From Quillaja saponaria (taxonomy: Eukaryota > Streptophyta > Magnoliopsida > Fabales > Quillajaceae), in contig CM055615.1 of NCBI GenBank assembly GCA_029379385.1, positions 4,526,001 through 4,590,000 on the forward strand: a DNA stretch of 64,000 nucleotides, read 5' to 3'. Of this stretch, positions 38,034-51,500 are shown piece by piece. Positions within the stretch are counted from its first letter, which is position 1. Each line of letters starts with the position of its first letter. Position numbers and translations under genes: made by a program. Below the pieces are notes generated by a model that worked only from the letters and a program-made list of their open reading frames with translations, was not told the origin of the DNA and made no database searches.

Positions 38034-38954
38034 TTGATAATTGAATGTCTGCCTTCTCAATTTGTGGAGCATTTCTGAGATGCAATATTGTTTTTTATTC
38101 ATAGTATGTGATCTTTAATCTACGTAAATATTACTCAAGATTTGATCATAAACACCCTCATTAGGATCGACATGCACATGGAATTCAATTGATTCTAAAT
38201 TAATTTTTATTGTGTCAAAATCAAAGTTTTTCTTTTAAATTTTATATTTTCTTTTATAATTTTTATTTGAAATAAGAGGTGTTTTGGACATGGAATTCAA
38301 TTAATTGTAAATGATTTTTTATTAAATTCTTATATTTGGAAAGTATAATACATAAAATTTTAATTCATTCTAAATCATATTTTTATGATTTTATTTCATT
38401 TCATTTTATTTTATTAAAATTGGTATCTTTTGTAGTTAATTTAATTCAATTAAATATGAAACTTTTTCAAGATAATTATAGTATTATACCCTTCCCACGG
38501 TTCATTTTTCAATAGAATTGTTATGAAACAATGTTGGTCAAAGATGAACTTCTTTTGTTATTCATTAAACAATGGAGTGTTTAATGAATGTTTAATGAAC
38601 TTTTGTTGTTATTACTACATGAAAATTGTAGTCAATTATTACGTGTAGAATGTTTTATTTTTTGTTTTGAGATTGTGTAGTCAATCATAAAATTAGATAT
38701 AAGGGGAGACATAAAGATTTAGGAGAGAGAAAAAAAAATTTTAATATCTACCTAACTTTAGAAAAGTCTAAATACCTTGGTGTTATACTAAATATTAATT
38801 AAAAATATTATATAATACTTATTAATTAGTTTTTTTTTTTATCTGGGGATTTTTTATGTCATTTTACAACAAAATTCAATTCAAAAGAATATATATATAT
38901 ATAATTATCCATTACTAACAAAATTTCATTCTCAAATAAATTGTTAAATTAGAT
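38034..38954. other. AT-rich spacer
   Basis: A/T-rich sequence including an (AT)n run near 38890-38902; no exon or defined repeat is seen. Confidence 0.5.
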
Positions 38955-40440
38955 GGCAAACCAGAGAGGTGAATAGTTTGAAAATAGTTTCCTTATGTTA
39001 AAAACAATTCAAGTATAAGCAGATGCAGTCACATAGTAATAAGAATGCCACAAAGATGTATAGTGGATCACCAAATAATCCTAACTGCATCTACCACTCA
39101 AGAACACCTCTTAGTATTTTACTAAAACACTGAATTATCAGGGATCCAACAATTAGCTGTATTTACAAGATACAACCAACTTCTTTAATTCTAGTAGTGT
39201 TTACAGAATATAGCCAACCAACTTCCTTAATTCTAATAGTGTTTTCAAAATATAGCCAACTTCCTTAATAATTCCAGTTATTTAAATGATACAACTACTT
39301 TTAATATGTAGCTGGATGGTTTCAAGGAATTGTAAATCAAAGGCCTTGTCCCTCTCTTTTTGTTCTTAATTTCTTGGTAACAGCAGCTTCTAGTATTTTA
39401 TAATCAGCAATTTGAATTAGTCATTGCTTTGCAAGCATTTTTCTATTGGCATGTTATCAGGAATCCAAGAAATTAAGCTTTCTCTGAATGCTCCACTTAA
39501 TTTTTCAAATATGATAGGCTCATGTTAACAATTTATAATCACTACTTTAAAATGACTTAAGTGAACATGCCTTTATATTTGGCCTTGCTTTATTGAAAAA
39601 ACATTTTCATGATTTGACTTTGAGGAAAAAGATTATCATTTGATATTCACTTTTTCTAAGAATCCATTTTTTAGCTTTTGTCATGATTCAATTATTCATA
39701 GGTAACTTGATTCTTCAACTAGATGAGCAACTGAGTGTTTTGGAATAAAACAATTATTCTTCAAAACTTAGCTCTTCATTATACTCAACTATTCTCGTTA
39801 CATCTTCTTATCTTCAACTCGAATATTGATAGCTCTTTGCTCAGTTGATTGTTCAATTTTGATAAAACTCTGCGTTTAGATACTTAGCAGGAATAATGTG
39901 TCTACAGCTTTTCTAAAACAATGTGTTTTATCAATTTAACTATTTTCATTCAGCTCTTCTTTCTTAGTTGTACTTTACAACTGACCTTTCTCACCTATTA
40001 TGATACAATTGTAAATTAATGAAACGTTTTCTTTTAGTATTCAATTATCTTTCTTCTATTCTTCTAGTTATTCATTTAGTTGATTGCCTCAACTATTTTC
40101 CTAGTTGTTTGTCTCATATTCTCTTCAGTTGTATTGTTAACTGTGCATGTCAGCTATGATGGTCAGCTATAATGTTCAATTATACTGTCAAATGTACTCT
40201 TTCAATTGTTCAGTCTATGAAGTGCTGGAGATGTGTTCTTTATCTGTGTTGCTCAGCTTATGGAAGCATTTTAGCTCCTCATTCAATATCACTATATTCA
40301 GCTAGACCTCAGCTTGTTTTGTATATGCAAATGATAAATACATATTTTGTTTAGAACAAATAATTGAGTTGTATTTATCAATATAAAATAAATATTATTT
40401 ATTTTGTAATTATCAAAACTAGTGAGTCAATTGATTCATT
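38955..40440 (-). mobile_element. Second SIRE-type LTR remnant, inverted
   Basis: On the minus strand the end reads ACTATTCACCTCTCTGG (38960-38976 reverse-complemented). The start region near 40385-40437 contains TTTTGATAATTACAAAATAA, matching the start of the LTR at 32331. Positions 39170-39280 hold about 2.5 copies of a roughly 55-bp repeat (TATAGCCAACTTCCTTAAT). No coding region is attached. Confidence 0.45.
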
Positions 40441-41512
40441 GCACTTAATTCAATAGAAGAAGTTGAATATTTATTCTTATTCGGTTTTTTAAATAGAAAA
40501 CGTTATCAAATCGTAGTTGGATGTTTAATTAGATTGATTCTCATGGTGTGATGGAGAGTTTTAAGAATGGGGTTGAAGAGTTCATAACAATTTCCATGGG
40601 AAATCTAAAACGTACTATTGCTATAGATGATCTAATGGCTATCCATTTGTAGTTTGCAAGAAGAAAAATTGGTTAAGTCCATTTGAGATTATGGGACATT
40701 TCAACAACAACAAAAAAAAAAAAAAAAAGATTTTAGGGATGGTTATTTAAATTGAACATTGCATGATAAGGATTTTTGGCAGCTGGGTATAGTATGATCA
40801 ATGATGATCCCCAAAATGTGAACCCATATATAGACATGGTGATGTATCGGGTTATGTGTGGACATTGACTTGATGATGATGATGTCTATGATTAACAACC
40901 AAATCAATCTTTTGTCAAGTTTTATGATTTACTTAAGTTTGTTGACAAGCCTTTGTGGGAAATTTGTAAACAACATACGAGTCTATCTACAGTTAGCCAA
41001 CTACTTAACTTACAATTAGATTCCAATATTATGGAGATGAATTATAATTGAATGATATTCATATTTAAAAGTATGTTTCCCAAATAAGAGAAATTACTAT
41101 ACAATTTTTATCACTAAAAAATTTCCTAGTGAACTAGATTGGACTATAAGTAGATAGATGTGTGTCAAAATGATTATCATTTGTACTATAATAAGGAGGA
41201 GGGTAGTAAGAAGACAAAGTGTCATGTTTGACAACATCTTTGATACAAGCCTAAGAAAGCACATAATTCTAACCAAAAAGATTTTCAGTTCAAGTCGATG
41301 TGTTATTTTTTTATTACAACAAGGCTTTAGAGACTTTACATGTCATCTAAAATTGCAAGACACGTGACATGGCACAAGGAGAGCATTTGTCGAGACCTGA
41401 ATATCATAACTCACCCGGCTAATGCAGAAGCATAGAAGCAATTTGACCTTACTTACCTTGAGTTTGCAAGTGAGGCTTTGAATGTCCAATTAAATCTTTC
41501 TACTGATAGATT

Positions 41513-41973
41513 TAGGCTTTGTTTGGTCTGTGTCTTTATTAGAGGTGTTGTACTATTTTGGCTCTCTTAAAATTACTTTTAAAAAGCCACAATAGTAATG
41601 TAAAATAATATAAAAATTGTTCTCAATAAGTAGAATCTATAAATTTAATGTTTGCCAAATTCATTGTAAATCTACTCCAAAATTTTAATTGCCAATAAGA
41701 GAGATAATTAACCTATTGCATCAATTAATCAAAAGACAAATACGAATTTACTTTAAAAGTTAAAGTCATATTAGTTTTTAAAATTTTTGAAAGCAGAAGT
41801 CAGTTTTTAAAAGCACTCTATGAGGTGCTTTCAAAGTGGCTTTTAAAAGCATCCCTAACTTTTAAAAGTCCAGACCCCAACTTTTTTTTTTTTAACTAAA
41901 CATAAAAAAATTAACTTACGCTCTTCATAAGTATAAACACCCTCCTAAAAAAATATTACCAAACCAAGTCTTA
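41513..41973. mobile_element. MITE nested in the CACTA relic
   Basis: Left end TTAGGCTTTGTTTGGT and right end (reverse complement TTAAGACTTGGTTTGGT) are clear terminal inverted repeats. The interior has inverted blocks based on CTTTTAAAAGC. It interrupts the CACTA coding order between about 41.5 and 42.0 kb. Confidence 0.6.
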
Positions 41974-42848
41974 ATATGTTTGGTAATTCAAGTCCCCCGA
42001 CTACATGTTGACATGTATTTGTTAATCCATACAATCTTCCACCTAACATATGCATGAAGCAAACTTTCATACTCTTACCATAGGTTATTCCTAGTCCTAA
42101 ATTTTCCAAAAATAACTTGGATGTTTACTTAAAATCTTTGGTGGAGGAATTGAGAAGTTTGTGGATAGAAGGTAAGTTAATGCACAAAATAAACAAAGTG
42201 TTCTAATGAAAGCTTCACTTTTGTGGATAATTTGTGTTTACCTGCATGTAGGATGCATCCAAGTAGTGTACGCATGGAAGACTCGCTTGTCCAATTTGTA
42301 TGGGAAATATTAAATCATTCACCCTGATGCATAGCAGTAAGCAATCTCGGATTGATTGTGAGCTATAGTTCTTATCAATGAATCATCCGTTTTGGAGGAA
42401 CAATGATACTTTTAGAAGAGGAATGGTTGAAAAATCGAGACCACCTCCATGTTTGAATGGATTATATGTGAAGTCATGGGTGTTTAAACATACATAAAGC
42501 TACAAGCAAAAAATCTGGGGGTTTCTAAAGGTCATGATTGGACGAAAAATAACATTTTTTAGGAATTACCGTATCGGGACATAAATTTGATTTTCCATAA
42601 TATGGATGTTATTTATGTTTAAAAACATCATTTTGACAATATGCGAATGTGAAAGGAAAGAACGAAAGACAATATGAAGGCACTTGAGGACTTACGATTG
42701 TTGTGTAAGCGTCCTGAATTAAAGTTGCAATTGGTGGGGGGAAAGTACTTGAAACCAAATAAAAGAATTTTGTAAATGGATTAAGTAATTACATTTTTCC
42801 CATGGATACATCTCCAATATATCTCATTATGTTAAAGATGGTGAGAAT

Positions 42849-43494
42849 AAATTATACAGGATGAAAAGTCATGATTATCATGTCTTCCTACAGAGGTTGT
42901 CATCATTAGCTAAACGTGACTTTATGCCTAAACCAACATGGGAAGCATTGACACAATTGAGCCTTTTTTTTATATATTTTTGTTTTTACATATGTTCAAA
43001 TGAGATAGATATTGATTACATGATCCATCACTTGGAAGGCATAATTAATATTGTGCATATTGGAGATGATATATATTCTTGGCTTATTTGATTCAATTGA
43101 GCATTTAACTGTACATCTATCATATGAAGTACAAGTTGGAGGACTTGTACAATACCATTGTGTTAAAGTTGAAATTATACAGGATGAAAAGTCATGGTTG
43201 TCATCTCTTCCTTCAGTGGTTCTTGTCATTAGCTAGACGTGACTTTTTGCCTAAATGAATATGGAAAAAGTTAAAGCAATAGAGCAAGTTTTTTTTTTTG
43301 ACATATGTTTAAATGAGATGACGTCCATTACGTGATCTACCTGGAAGGTGCAATGGTTGAAATCTTGTGCAGATTGGATGATATATATTCTTGGCTTCTT
43401 TAATTCAATTGAGCATTAGACTATAAATCCACCATATGAATACAAGTTGAAGGCCCTATACAATATCGTTGGGTGTATCTATTCAAAAGATAAA
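42849..43494. repeat. 323-bp internal tandem duplication in the CACTA relic
   Basis: The DUF4218-coding stretch starting AAATTATACAGGATG at 42849 recurs at 43172. The two copies share the same order of motifs (CATATGTT, ATTCTTGGCTT, TCAATTGAGCAT, CAAGTTG) with moderate divergence, so the duplication followed the loss of coding constraint. Confidence 0.8.
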
Positions 43495-44480
43495 GTTGAA
43501 AATATTCAATCGTCACACATATTTTAAACTTTCACAACATTTAATTTATTTATTTTTATTATTAATAGGTGCATGCATGACTTGAAAAAAAATAATCACA
43601 ATAAGGCATATATAAAGGGCTCTATTTGTATGCAGTACATGCTAGAAGAGATTTCAAACTTTGGTGTCATGTATTTTGAACCCCCCATTCCTACAAGACA
43701 TAACAAATCCCCCGAAATGATGTTGCAAATGAAGATTGTGCTTATCTATGCATTTCGATTTTCAAAAATGCAAGAATACCATTTGGAAAAATTGGACAAC
43801 ATAACTAAATATGAAATATTTGAAAGCAATGAAAACATATGTGCTCTTGAATTGCACCAAGGTTGAACTATATCTCGAGTAAGTACTCTTGCATTTGTTG
43901 AACTTCATAAAGATTGTGTGGATCACTTATTTAGAAATATGTTTTAGTTTGTTTTATCTTAATTGCAAGTTTGATGCAATGATCAGAGAAAGAAATCAAC
44001 TATCATCGATAACAAAGAGTAACAAAAGATAAAACTCTTTTGCCAATTGGATGAGAAAATTAGTGATTATGAATTTTGTAATTTTCATAATTTCATTTTA
44101 ATGTATGAGATTTTAAGTCACAAATTAATATTTATGTATAATTCTATTGGCATAGTCTTAAAAGAAGCGGATTGACAATCCTCTTTTACGTGAAATGGCT
44201 CCCAGTCCAATCATTAATGTGAAACATTATAATGCTTTTATTGTCAATAGGTATATCAATGGGTATAGATTTTACACTATTGATTATGGAGAAGATAAGT
44301 CAACTATGAATAGTGGTTGAAGTGTTATAGGTAGTATCTATGGGGTTAAGACACTAGATTACTGTGGAAATCTTGAAGAAATATTAGAATTGACATACTT
44401 CGACGACAACAAACGAGTTATTCTATTCAATTGAATCCGAGTTGACAAACCCATAATTGTAGATGTCAATAACAAGTCAT

Positions 44481-46532
44481 AGATATAGTCATTTGAATCA
44501 TAAAAAATTAACACCCAAGCCCAACTAGCCCAAGTACCAAAGAATCTACGACTCATACCATATGAATTAAAATGATAGCATAAAAGTACTTGGGCCAATT
44601 GGGCTTACTGCGTTACAAATTAACAACCTAAGACCATGTAAAAAAACCATGTCAAATATTTTTTAGTCATATTTATAAGATAATAAGATAAGTTAATGTG
44701 TGAGTGGAGTGATATGGGTAGTTTCTAAGAAATTAATTTTTTTAGTTTTTAATTAATTTAAATTAAGAAAAAATATTTAATTTATGTAAATGGGTAGGAT
44801 AATGGGAGGTTATTAAGAGAGATAAAGTAAGTTTTATACTTTTTAATTAATTTATATGAGTTAATTTATACTTATTCTAAAAGTATGAGACTATAAGGAT
44901 TTGTTGGATTTTAGAATAGTAAAGATAATTAATTTATATTTGTGCTCATATATATTTTTATATTTTAAACTTTATCCTAATTATTTTCTAATTTTATTGA
45001 ATATATATATATATATATATTCAATAACTATTCCATAACTATTTAAAAAATATAATATGGTAATTATCATGACACGAAATATTCTTAAAATAATATATTT
45101 ACAATTTTTTTATTTTTTTTTTGCATATTGTTGAATTTTAATTTTTTTTGTTTATTTGTAGAAGTAAGTTTTTCTATTGTGTTCATTGTTTCATTATCTA
45201 AACTGTTATAATACCATCACCTATCTAAATATAGAATTAATTTTTAAAGCCCATTTTGGAATTTTTTTTTTTTTTTTTTAATCTTATCTAATGACATACA
45301 TAAAATAGTTATTTAAACCAGATAAGGTAGAAATATTTTATTTGATTTTCTTTATCCAATCTACCTAACACGGCCTTCTCATTGTTGACATGTAGCACCA
45401 CCTCATTGGCCACATATCTTTATAAACGTTTAAGCCCTAAAGGTAAAACAATCCATTATTTTCCTCACTCTCTCTATATTCAATCTTTATAATTTATCTC
45501 TCTACAAATGACTGATTTAAATTTTGAAATATTTTTGGGTCCAACCTAAATCGCCATTTTCTCCTGGCTTGCAATTCAGACTTGGGAATTGTACGAAAGA
45601 CTGTAAACTCAAACAAATCTAGACTTTGACAAAGATTATTGAATTATAGTACCAACTTGTTTTGAAAGAATTCAAACATAGATTTCTACTACAAATACAA
45701 CTGGTCTTTTTATTTTGATGGCTTAAATTAAGTAGAATGTGGAATGAACAACCCATGTAATAGAAAGATGGAATTCTTGATTGGCTTGTTCACATGTGTT
45801 TCGTCAGGAAATGGTGAAAGTCACATGATTTTTTTATTTCATTATTTTTTTTATTCAAGATAAATATATTAATTTATCTTTCAATTTAATCAAAGACAGA
45901 TCATCTGTGTTAATATTAAAAAAATTATAAAAATTTTACTTAAAGTCATATGGAGATAATTAATATTTTTTAGTAATTAAGAAAGTATATGGACCTATGG
46001 AAGACATTTAACTTCTAAATAACATTGTGTCAAGTGTGATTATGCACGTCTTAAATTCAAAATAAGTAACAAATAAGTAACACTTTCTCCTTTATTTTTT
46101 TTTCATTTCTTTTTTACTAATATCTCAATCCTTTTCTTTTATGAAATTAAATAGTTATACTTTTCTTTATTTTTAAAACATGCACAAAAAGTTATTTTTA
46201 TTTTACCAAATAATTAAATTTTACAAGTGAGTAACTATTCGTTAACATGTGTGCGAGTGCACCATTTATTTCTACACATGTCAACGTAATACTTATAACC
46301 TTAGTTATTAAGAGCTTATTTAAAGCATCATATAGGTCTAAATAGTTTAAAATTATACAAAATATTGGTTATACAATTTAGTTACTCTTACCCTCCCTAC
46401 ACAATAGTATATTACCGTCAAACTATACTATCATTTGGATGCATGAAAATGGAATTGCAAAACTAATTTCAATTCTCTTATAATTAGAATTAGTTAAAAT
46501 TAAAAATTATGAGTTTTGAATTTGTGTTTCAA
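44481..46532. other. AT-rich intergenic region
   Basis: Contains an (AT)n microsatellite at about 45002-45020 and T-tracts near 45260-45280. No coding exon is recognised. Confidence 0.5.
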
Positions 46533-46690
46533 GCAGTTGGTCGTCATCTCCATTGATTTTGGATGATGTTAGTTGTTGTCTCCAGTGAGTCTCAACTGCA
46601 GTTGTCATTGTCTCAACGGGTCCTAACAGTGCTTGTTGTCGTCTCCGACGAGTCCAAATAGTGGTAGGTGCCTCTAGTGGGTCCCAACGT
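46533..46690. repeat. Degenerate minisatellite, unit about 31 bp
   Basis: Five diverged copies of a unit with the core GTTGT(C)GTCTCC...GAGTC, a GC-richer island in AT-rich sequence. Each has the pattern TTGT-GTCTC(C)-GGGTCC/GAGTCT-AAC. Confidence 0.6.
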
Positions 46691-47837
46691 GTTGAAGGTG
46701 GTGGTGGATGAGTTGTTGTGGGTGATAATCAACGACGAGTGGAGAAAATTGTTGGTTAGTGGTGGTCGGCAGTATAACATGATGAGCCACCATTATGTCA
46801 ATTGTATAAATCATTAATGATGAAAAATGATTTGAAATTGTAATTTTTATAGTGTAGATATAAGAATTAAATGCCATATTTTATAGTTATTTCTCAATTT
46901 TTATAAAATTAAGTTGAGTATTTCAAATTTAATTATAAAGTGTAGACCAACTAGAAAATTAAAATTGAGCTGTCTAACTCTAAATTCTAATATCAATTAA
47001 TTAATTTAGATGTACCTTATCCTTATTTTCAAATAAATCCTAATTATCATTTAATAAAATAAATTATATAAATAGTAATATTTTATATTTATTATTATAT
47101 ATTGATATGAAATTCAAAATAAAAATAAAAATAACAAATTATATGAAATTTGTGAAAAAACTATCAACCAATTATGAGTGCAAGTGACAAAAATATCAAT
47201 TACATCGTATAGCTTCAACCATAATAATCAAATTATAAATATAATCAAGCCGATATCAGATCCCAGCTATATAAAATCCTGTCCTTTTTAAAGAAAAAAT
47301 AAAAGGTCAATGCAAGCAGACAAACAATGCCTTATTTAAGTTATTATATTAAGTATTAACCAAACATGTCAAGAACACAAACGCCACATTTAAGTCAGCC
47401 GCCATTAACAGTAACGCCGTTAGCATATGCCCTTACCCACAAACAACGCTTGACCTCAACCACCAAACAGTCACACCCGAACCCATTAAATTAAAGGGAA
47501 GTGATTGTTTTCGCCAGAGACGAAATTACTCATTCCACTCCTATGCCCAACTTTTTCTTAATGACTACTCCATTTTCACTGCATGAATTATTTCTACAAT
47601 CACAATATATATAATGAAGTTTCTCCACCCAATCTATGTCAAGGCAGAGAATTAGGAGCCTTTGAAATATGATTATGATCATTTATAAAATAATAATTAC
47701 TCATATTTCAATAAAAAATATCTAATTCTTTGATTTTAGGCTACAACTTGATATTTAAACTAGACTTTTAAAAATTATTATTCTTATAATATATTTTTAA
47801 AATATCTCATTGGAAATTTATTTTATAAACTAATATT
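46691..47837. other. Intergenic spacer
   Basis: No exon is recognised. A less AT-rich block at 47380-47530 (GCCGCCATTAAC, CGCCGTTAGC) resembles promoter-type sequence, but no gene starts from it. Confidence 0.4.
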
Positions 47838-48243
47838 ATGACTTCGTTTGGTAATATTGTTTTGAAATGTGTTTATGTTTATGAAAAATATAAGTCAATT
47901 TTTTTATGTTTGGTAAAAAAAAAAAAAAAGTGAGATGTTTTATTCTGAATTTTTAAAAGCTGCTCTCAAAAATTTTAGAAACTAATATAATCTCAATTAT
48001 TTATAAAAATTTATATTTATTATATTATTAATTAATACAATAATTTAATTATTTTTATTATTATTATCAATATCTATTATAGTTAATTTAAATCTTTATA
48101 ATAAATTTATTAAATATTAATTTATAACTTTTACTTATTACAAATAATTTTTATATTATTTTATAAAATATTACTGTTGTAATTTTTTAAAAATAATTTT
48201 ATAATAATTATGAGAGTAATAACATTTTCAAACCAACTCATGT
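47838..48243. mobile_element. MITE-like element in the RIN4 upstream region
   Basis: The left end TATGACTTCGTTTGGTAATATT pairs with the reverse complement of the right end, CATGAGTTGGTTTGAAAATG (roughly 16 of 22 positions). Size and GTTTGGT termini resemble the element at 41513-41973. It ends about 340 bp before the RIN4 start codon. Confidence 0.5.
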
Positions 48244-48585
48244 CTTCAGCTAAATGGATCTATGATGAGCTCTGGAAGAAGTAAAATTTATATTTGAGAA
48301 TGGTAATTTGGCTTAAAAGATGACTAGGTGAGAGAGACAGTGGAAATAAATAAATAAATAACAGAGAATTTACAGAGAAGAGAATGGTCAAACATTACCG
48401 GTGGCGCCGGTCAATGGTTGATAAACCCCTCTCTTCTTCTTCATTTTCTCTGTCTTGCTGGGTCTTCGCGTTCTGTGGAGGAGCTTGGGATTCTCTGACA
48501 TTTTGTGGTGGATCCAAGAAGTTGAATCTACTAGAAGAACTCTTCTCTGACAATTTTGTTTCAACCCAAGCTTGGTGAGAGAGAA

Positions 48586-51500
48586 ATGGCGGTAAGTACT
48601 TTTTTATTTATTTATAACTTCTGGGTAGTTTTCTTTTAGTTGGCTTATGCTGTTTAATTAACAAAAGAAATTAAGATAGCACGAATCATTAGCTCAAAGT
48701 GTTGGATAATGCTCTATTTATTATGCTGTTGAAGGGTTTTTTTTCTTCATTTTTTCCTTTACCTTTCTGGTTATCTTGAGGCTCTGTGATTGTATTGACC
48801 AAAATTGACAATTCTTTGCTACCACAATATAGAACATATAAGTATCTTTTAATCCCCGTGAAAGATGAGTTTATAGAATTTATTGGCAACAGGATTTAGC
48901 ATATGATGTTAAATTACTGCTTTTGACAAGTGTTATGGATCTAATGAATAGTTCTATGCATAGAGAAAGAGGATGAATACTTAAATCTTGCTTTCAGTGG
49001 AATAATAATTTTGAAAAGTGCATGGTATGGATTTGGATGTTTGAATATATGATTTTTGCATCTTTGGTTATCAAAGTGGTAGCTTAGTTATGAACCAAAT
49101 CAAAAGAAAGGAAAGAAAGAAAGCAAAAAATAAAAAATTAGTAGATTAGCTGTGGTACCAAGTTGTCATGTTGATTACTGAGATGTGATACTGATAAGAT
49201 ATGGAAAGTCTGTTGATACATTTGGGATTTGACATTTGGCTGCTGAAATGTAATACCATTAATGTAACAACAACGAGTTGTAAATTATAAAGTATTAGAT
49301 TTGTAAACTGCATTGTTGGAATGATTTTGTTGAGCATAACAGTATCATAATTGGATCTTAATTTTTTATGTTTTTTTTAAAGAGTCATTGTTATTTCAAT
49401 AAGGTGATAACTATCTTTTTACAGTTTCATCAAAATATAATGTAAATTCCTGAGATTTGGTTATTTAGTTTTTGATATTTTCCACATTCAAATGGGAAAA
49501 GTATACATCAAATTGGTGGCATTTCCTAACATTTGAAGATGTATAGTGTTTTCGAGTGGGGTGTCTGACAGAGCTAGTTTAGGCGAGTTCCCTAACCTAT
49601 ATCCCGTAATCCTTTCCCACCACATTTTAAATTGAAATATAGCAGGCTGGGTTCATTGGTGAACTTAGGCAACCACACTTTTCACAAAACTAAATGGAAT
49701 TGAATAGGCCAAGTATATCAAGATACAGCTCAGTCAACGAGAAAGAGTCTTTCTGAAACATCTTTTGGACAGAAAAAGGAAGTTCACGATGAGTTGTATG
49801 CACTACACACTAGAGCTAGAATCTGCCAAACTTATTTAATAATTGCAAGTAAGGGGACATGGAATAATTAGATACATATTGTATACATACAAAGTAGACT
49901 CACCTTAATGTTTGAGCATTTTTATGCTACAATGATACTAGCCTAATGTATGGAAAAGTTTCTGAAAGGTTACCATGATATACTAAATCTGGCTTCCTTT
50001 ATTATTGTTTCTTTTGTTTGGCTTTGAAACGTTTTAGGAGTTTATGTTTAAACTATGCTCATAGTTCTTTAATGCCATTTGCTGGCTTTGCCTTCCCAAG
50101 TTGGAATTATTTTCCAGTCACGTTTTGCTTAATTCATTATTCTGTTTCCCTCTAAGAAAAGAACTCAACTTTTTTTTAGTTAGGAGTGAGCCCAAAATGC
50201 CTTCATTGCAGGATCCATGGATTTGAGTAGCAATGACACCATCACCCATCTCGTATCGTATTATCTTAATGTTGTCATGTCTTAACCAATATGGGACTTT
50301 TTCAGACATCTCACTAAACCATATCTCTGAAATTGTCAAATGAGTTATAAATAAAACTCTGTCATGGATCTGAAGTTCACAATGTTATTTCAGACACCTT
50401 GTTGAATCTACCAGACTACCACCATTAATGTCCGCCTCACATAGCTGTCAGTTGAATCAAACAAGCATCTGGAAAATGCTTTTCTGTCTCTGATCTTCTT
50501 CCTCATTGTTCTCCGTTAAGAGCAGTGGTCAAATTACAAAGAAAGGTCCTCCTCTGCTAGAGGACTTGCATCATCTGCATTCTCCTTTCTCTCGTTCCAA
50601 CTCTGGTGGGTCTTTCAGTTTTGTAGTTCTAGCATTATAAGATGATAGTAATCCTTTGAAAGACAGTAAGATCTCCAATGGGCCCCTTGCTTCTAGTTAG
50701 GAGGTGGGATCAGTAAGTGGTGTGGCCTACACTTTATTAGAACATTCCTCTGGAAATTTTATCCCTGCTTGAAGCTGTGCCCCTAAAAGTTGCCCCAGAA
50801 AAATTGAAGGCTGTGCATCTCACTCAATTCATATGATATTGGGGAGCTTTCCAGGCTGTGAACCCTGTAAAGTTTTAATATCACCATGTAAATGGGCCTA
50901 TGGGGTACTTCAAGCTTGACCCTTCTTAGCCTTTACACGACTCGAGTCTCAACCGAAAATTTTCTTCTATTCATTGTTTGAATATTTTCTCTCTAATTAA
51001 ACCGTCTCCTCATGAAACTGATGAGGAGGGTTGTAGTATTAGATTTGTGAAAGAAAAAAAAGTTTTCCAGATGGCTGATTGTCAAAGGCTTACATATTAT
51101 CTATCAAAGTAGATTTTTTCCCTTTTATACCGGAGCATCAGTAGCATGTGCAACCACTGTTACTGAAGTCATAGATGCTTCTGTTGAAGTCATTCTTCCC
51201 TTCAATTGAGTCAAATTCTTCTTTGTGTCATCTCTATCTTAAGTAATCTTGAAACTGAGTGAAGAAAATAAACATAAATAGAAAAATACCATCTTGATAC
51301 TTGGGTGAAGTTTAGATGGAAAGGTTAAGGTATTGGTAAGATATGAACGATGGAATTGAAATCTTTGAAGGTGAGTCTTCCTCTTACCTGAGATATTATT
51401 TCTATAACAAACTATATTTTTTTTGTTTGTTAATACATACAACTTGGAAAGTTAACAATTATCTTGATCGAACATTTGGGGAAGTGATCAATATATAAGT

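Larger units (their letters stand above)
40540..44480 (+). mobile_element. Decayed CACTA transposon, TNP2/DUF4218 transposase
   Basis: Pieces of the CACTA transposase appear in order on the plus strand with many stops and shifts. First comes the transposase-associated N-terminal part (NGVEEFI, 40570-40590), then KPLWEICKQHTSLSTVSQLL (about 40950-41010), YNLPPNICMKQTF and DVYLKSLVEELRSLW (42025-42165), and MKASLLWIICVY (42206-42245). The DUF4218 block follows (SHDYHVFLQRLSSLA, PKPTWEALTQLSLFF, 42867-42975), then SICMQYMLEEISNFG with YFEP (43620-43680). Last is the C-terminal DUF4216-like part (YNAFIVNRYINGYRFYTID, then LEEILELTYFDDNKRVILF, 44230-44430). A MITE is inserted at 41513-41973. The terminal CACTA repeats were not found. 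Confidence 0.85.
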
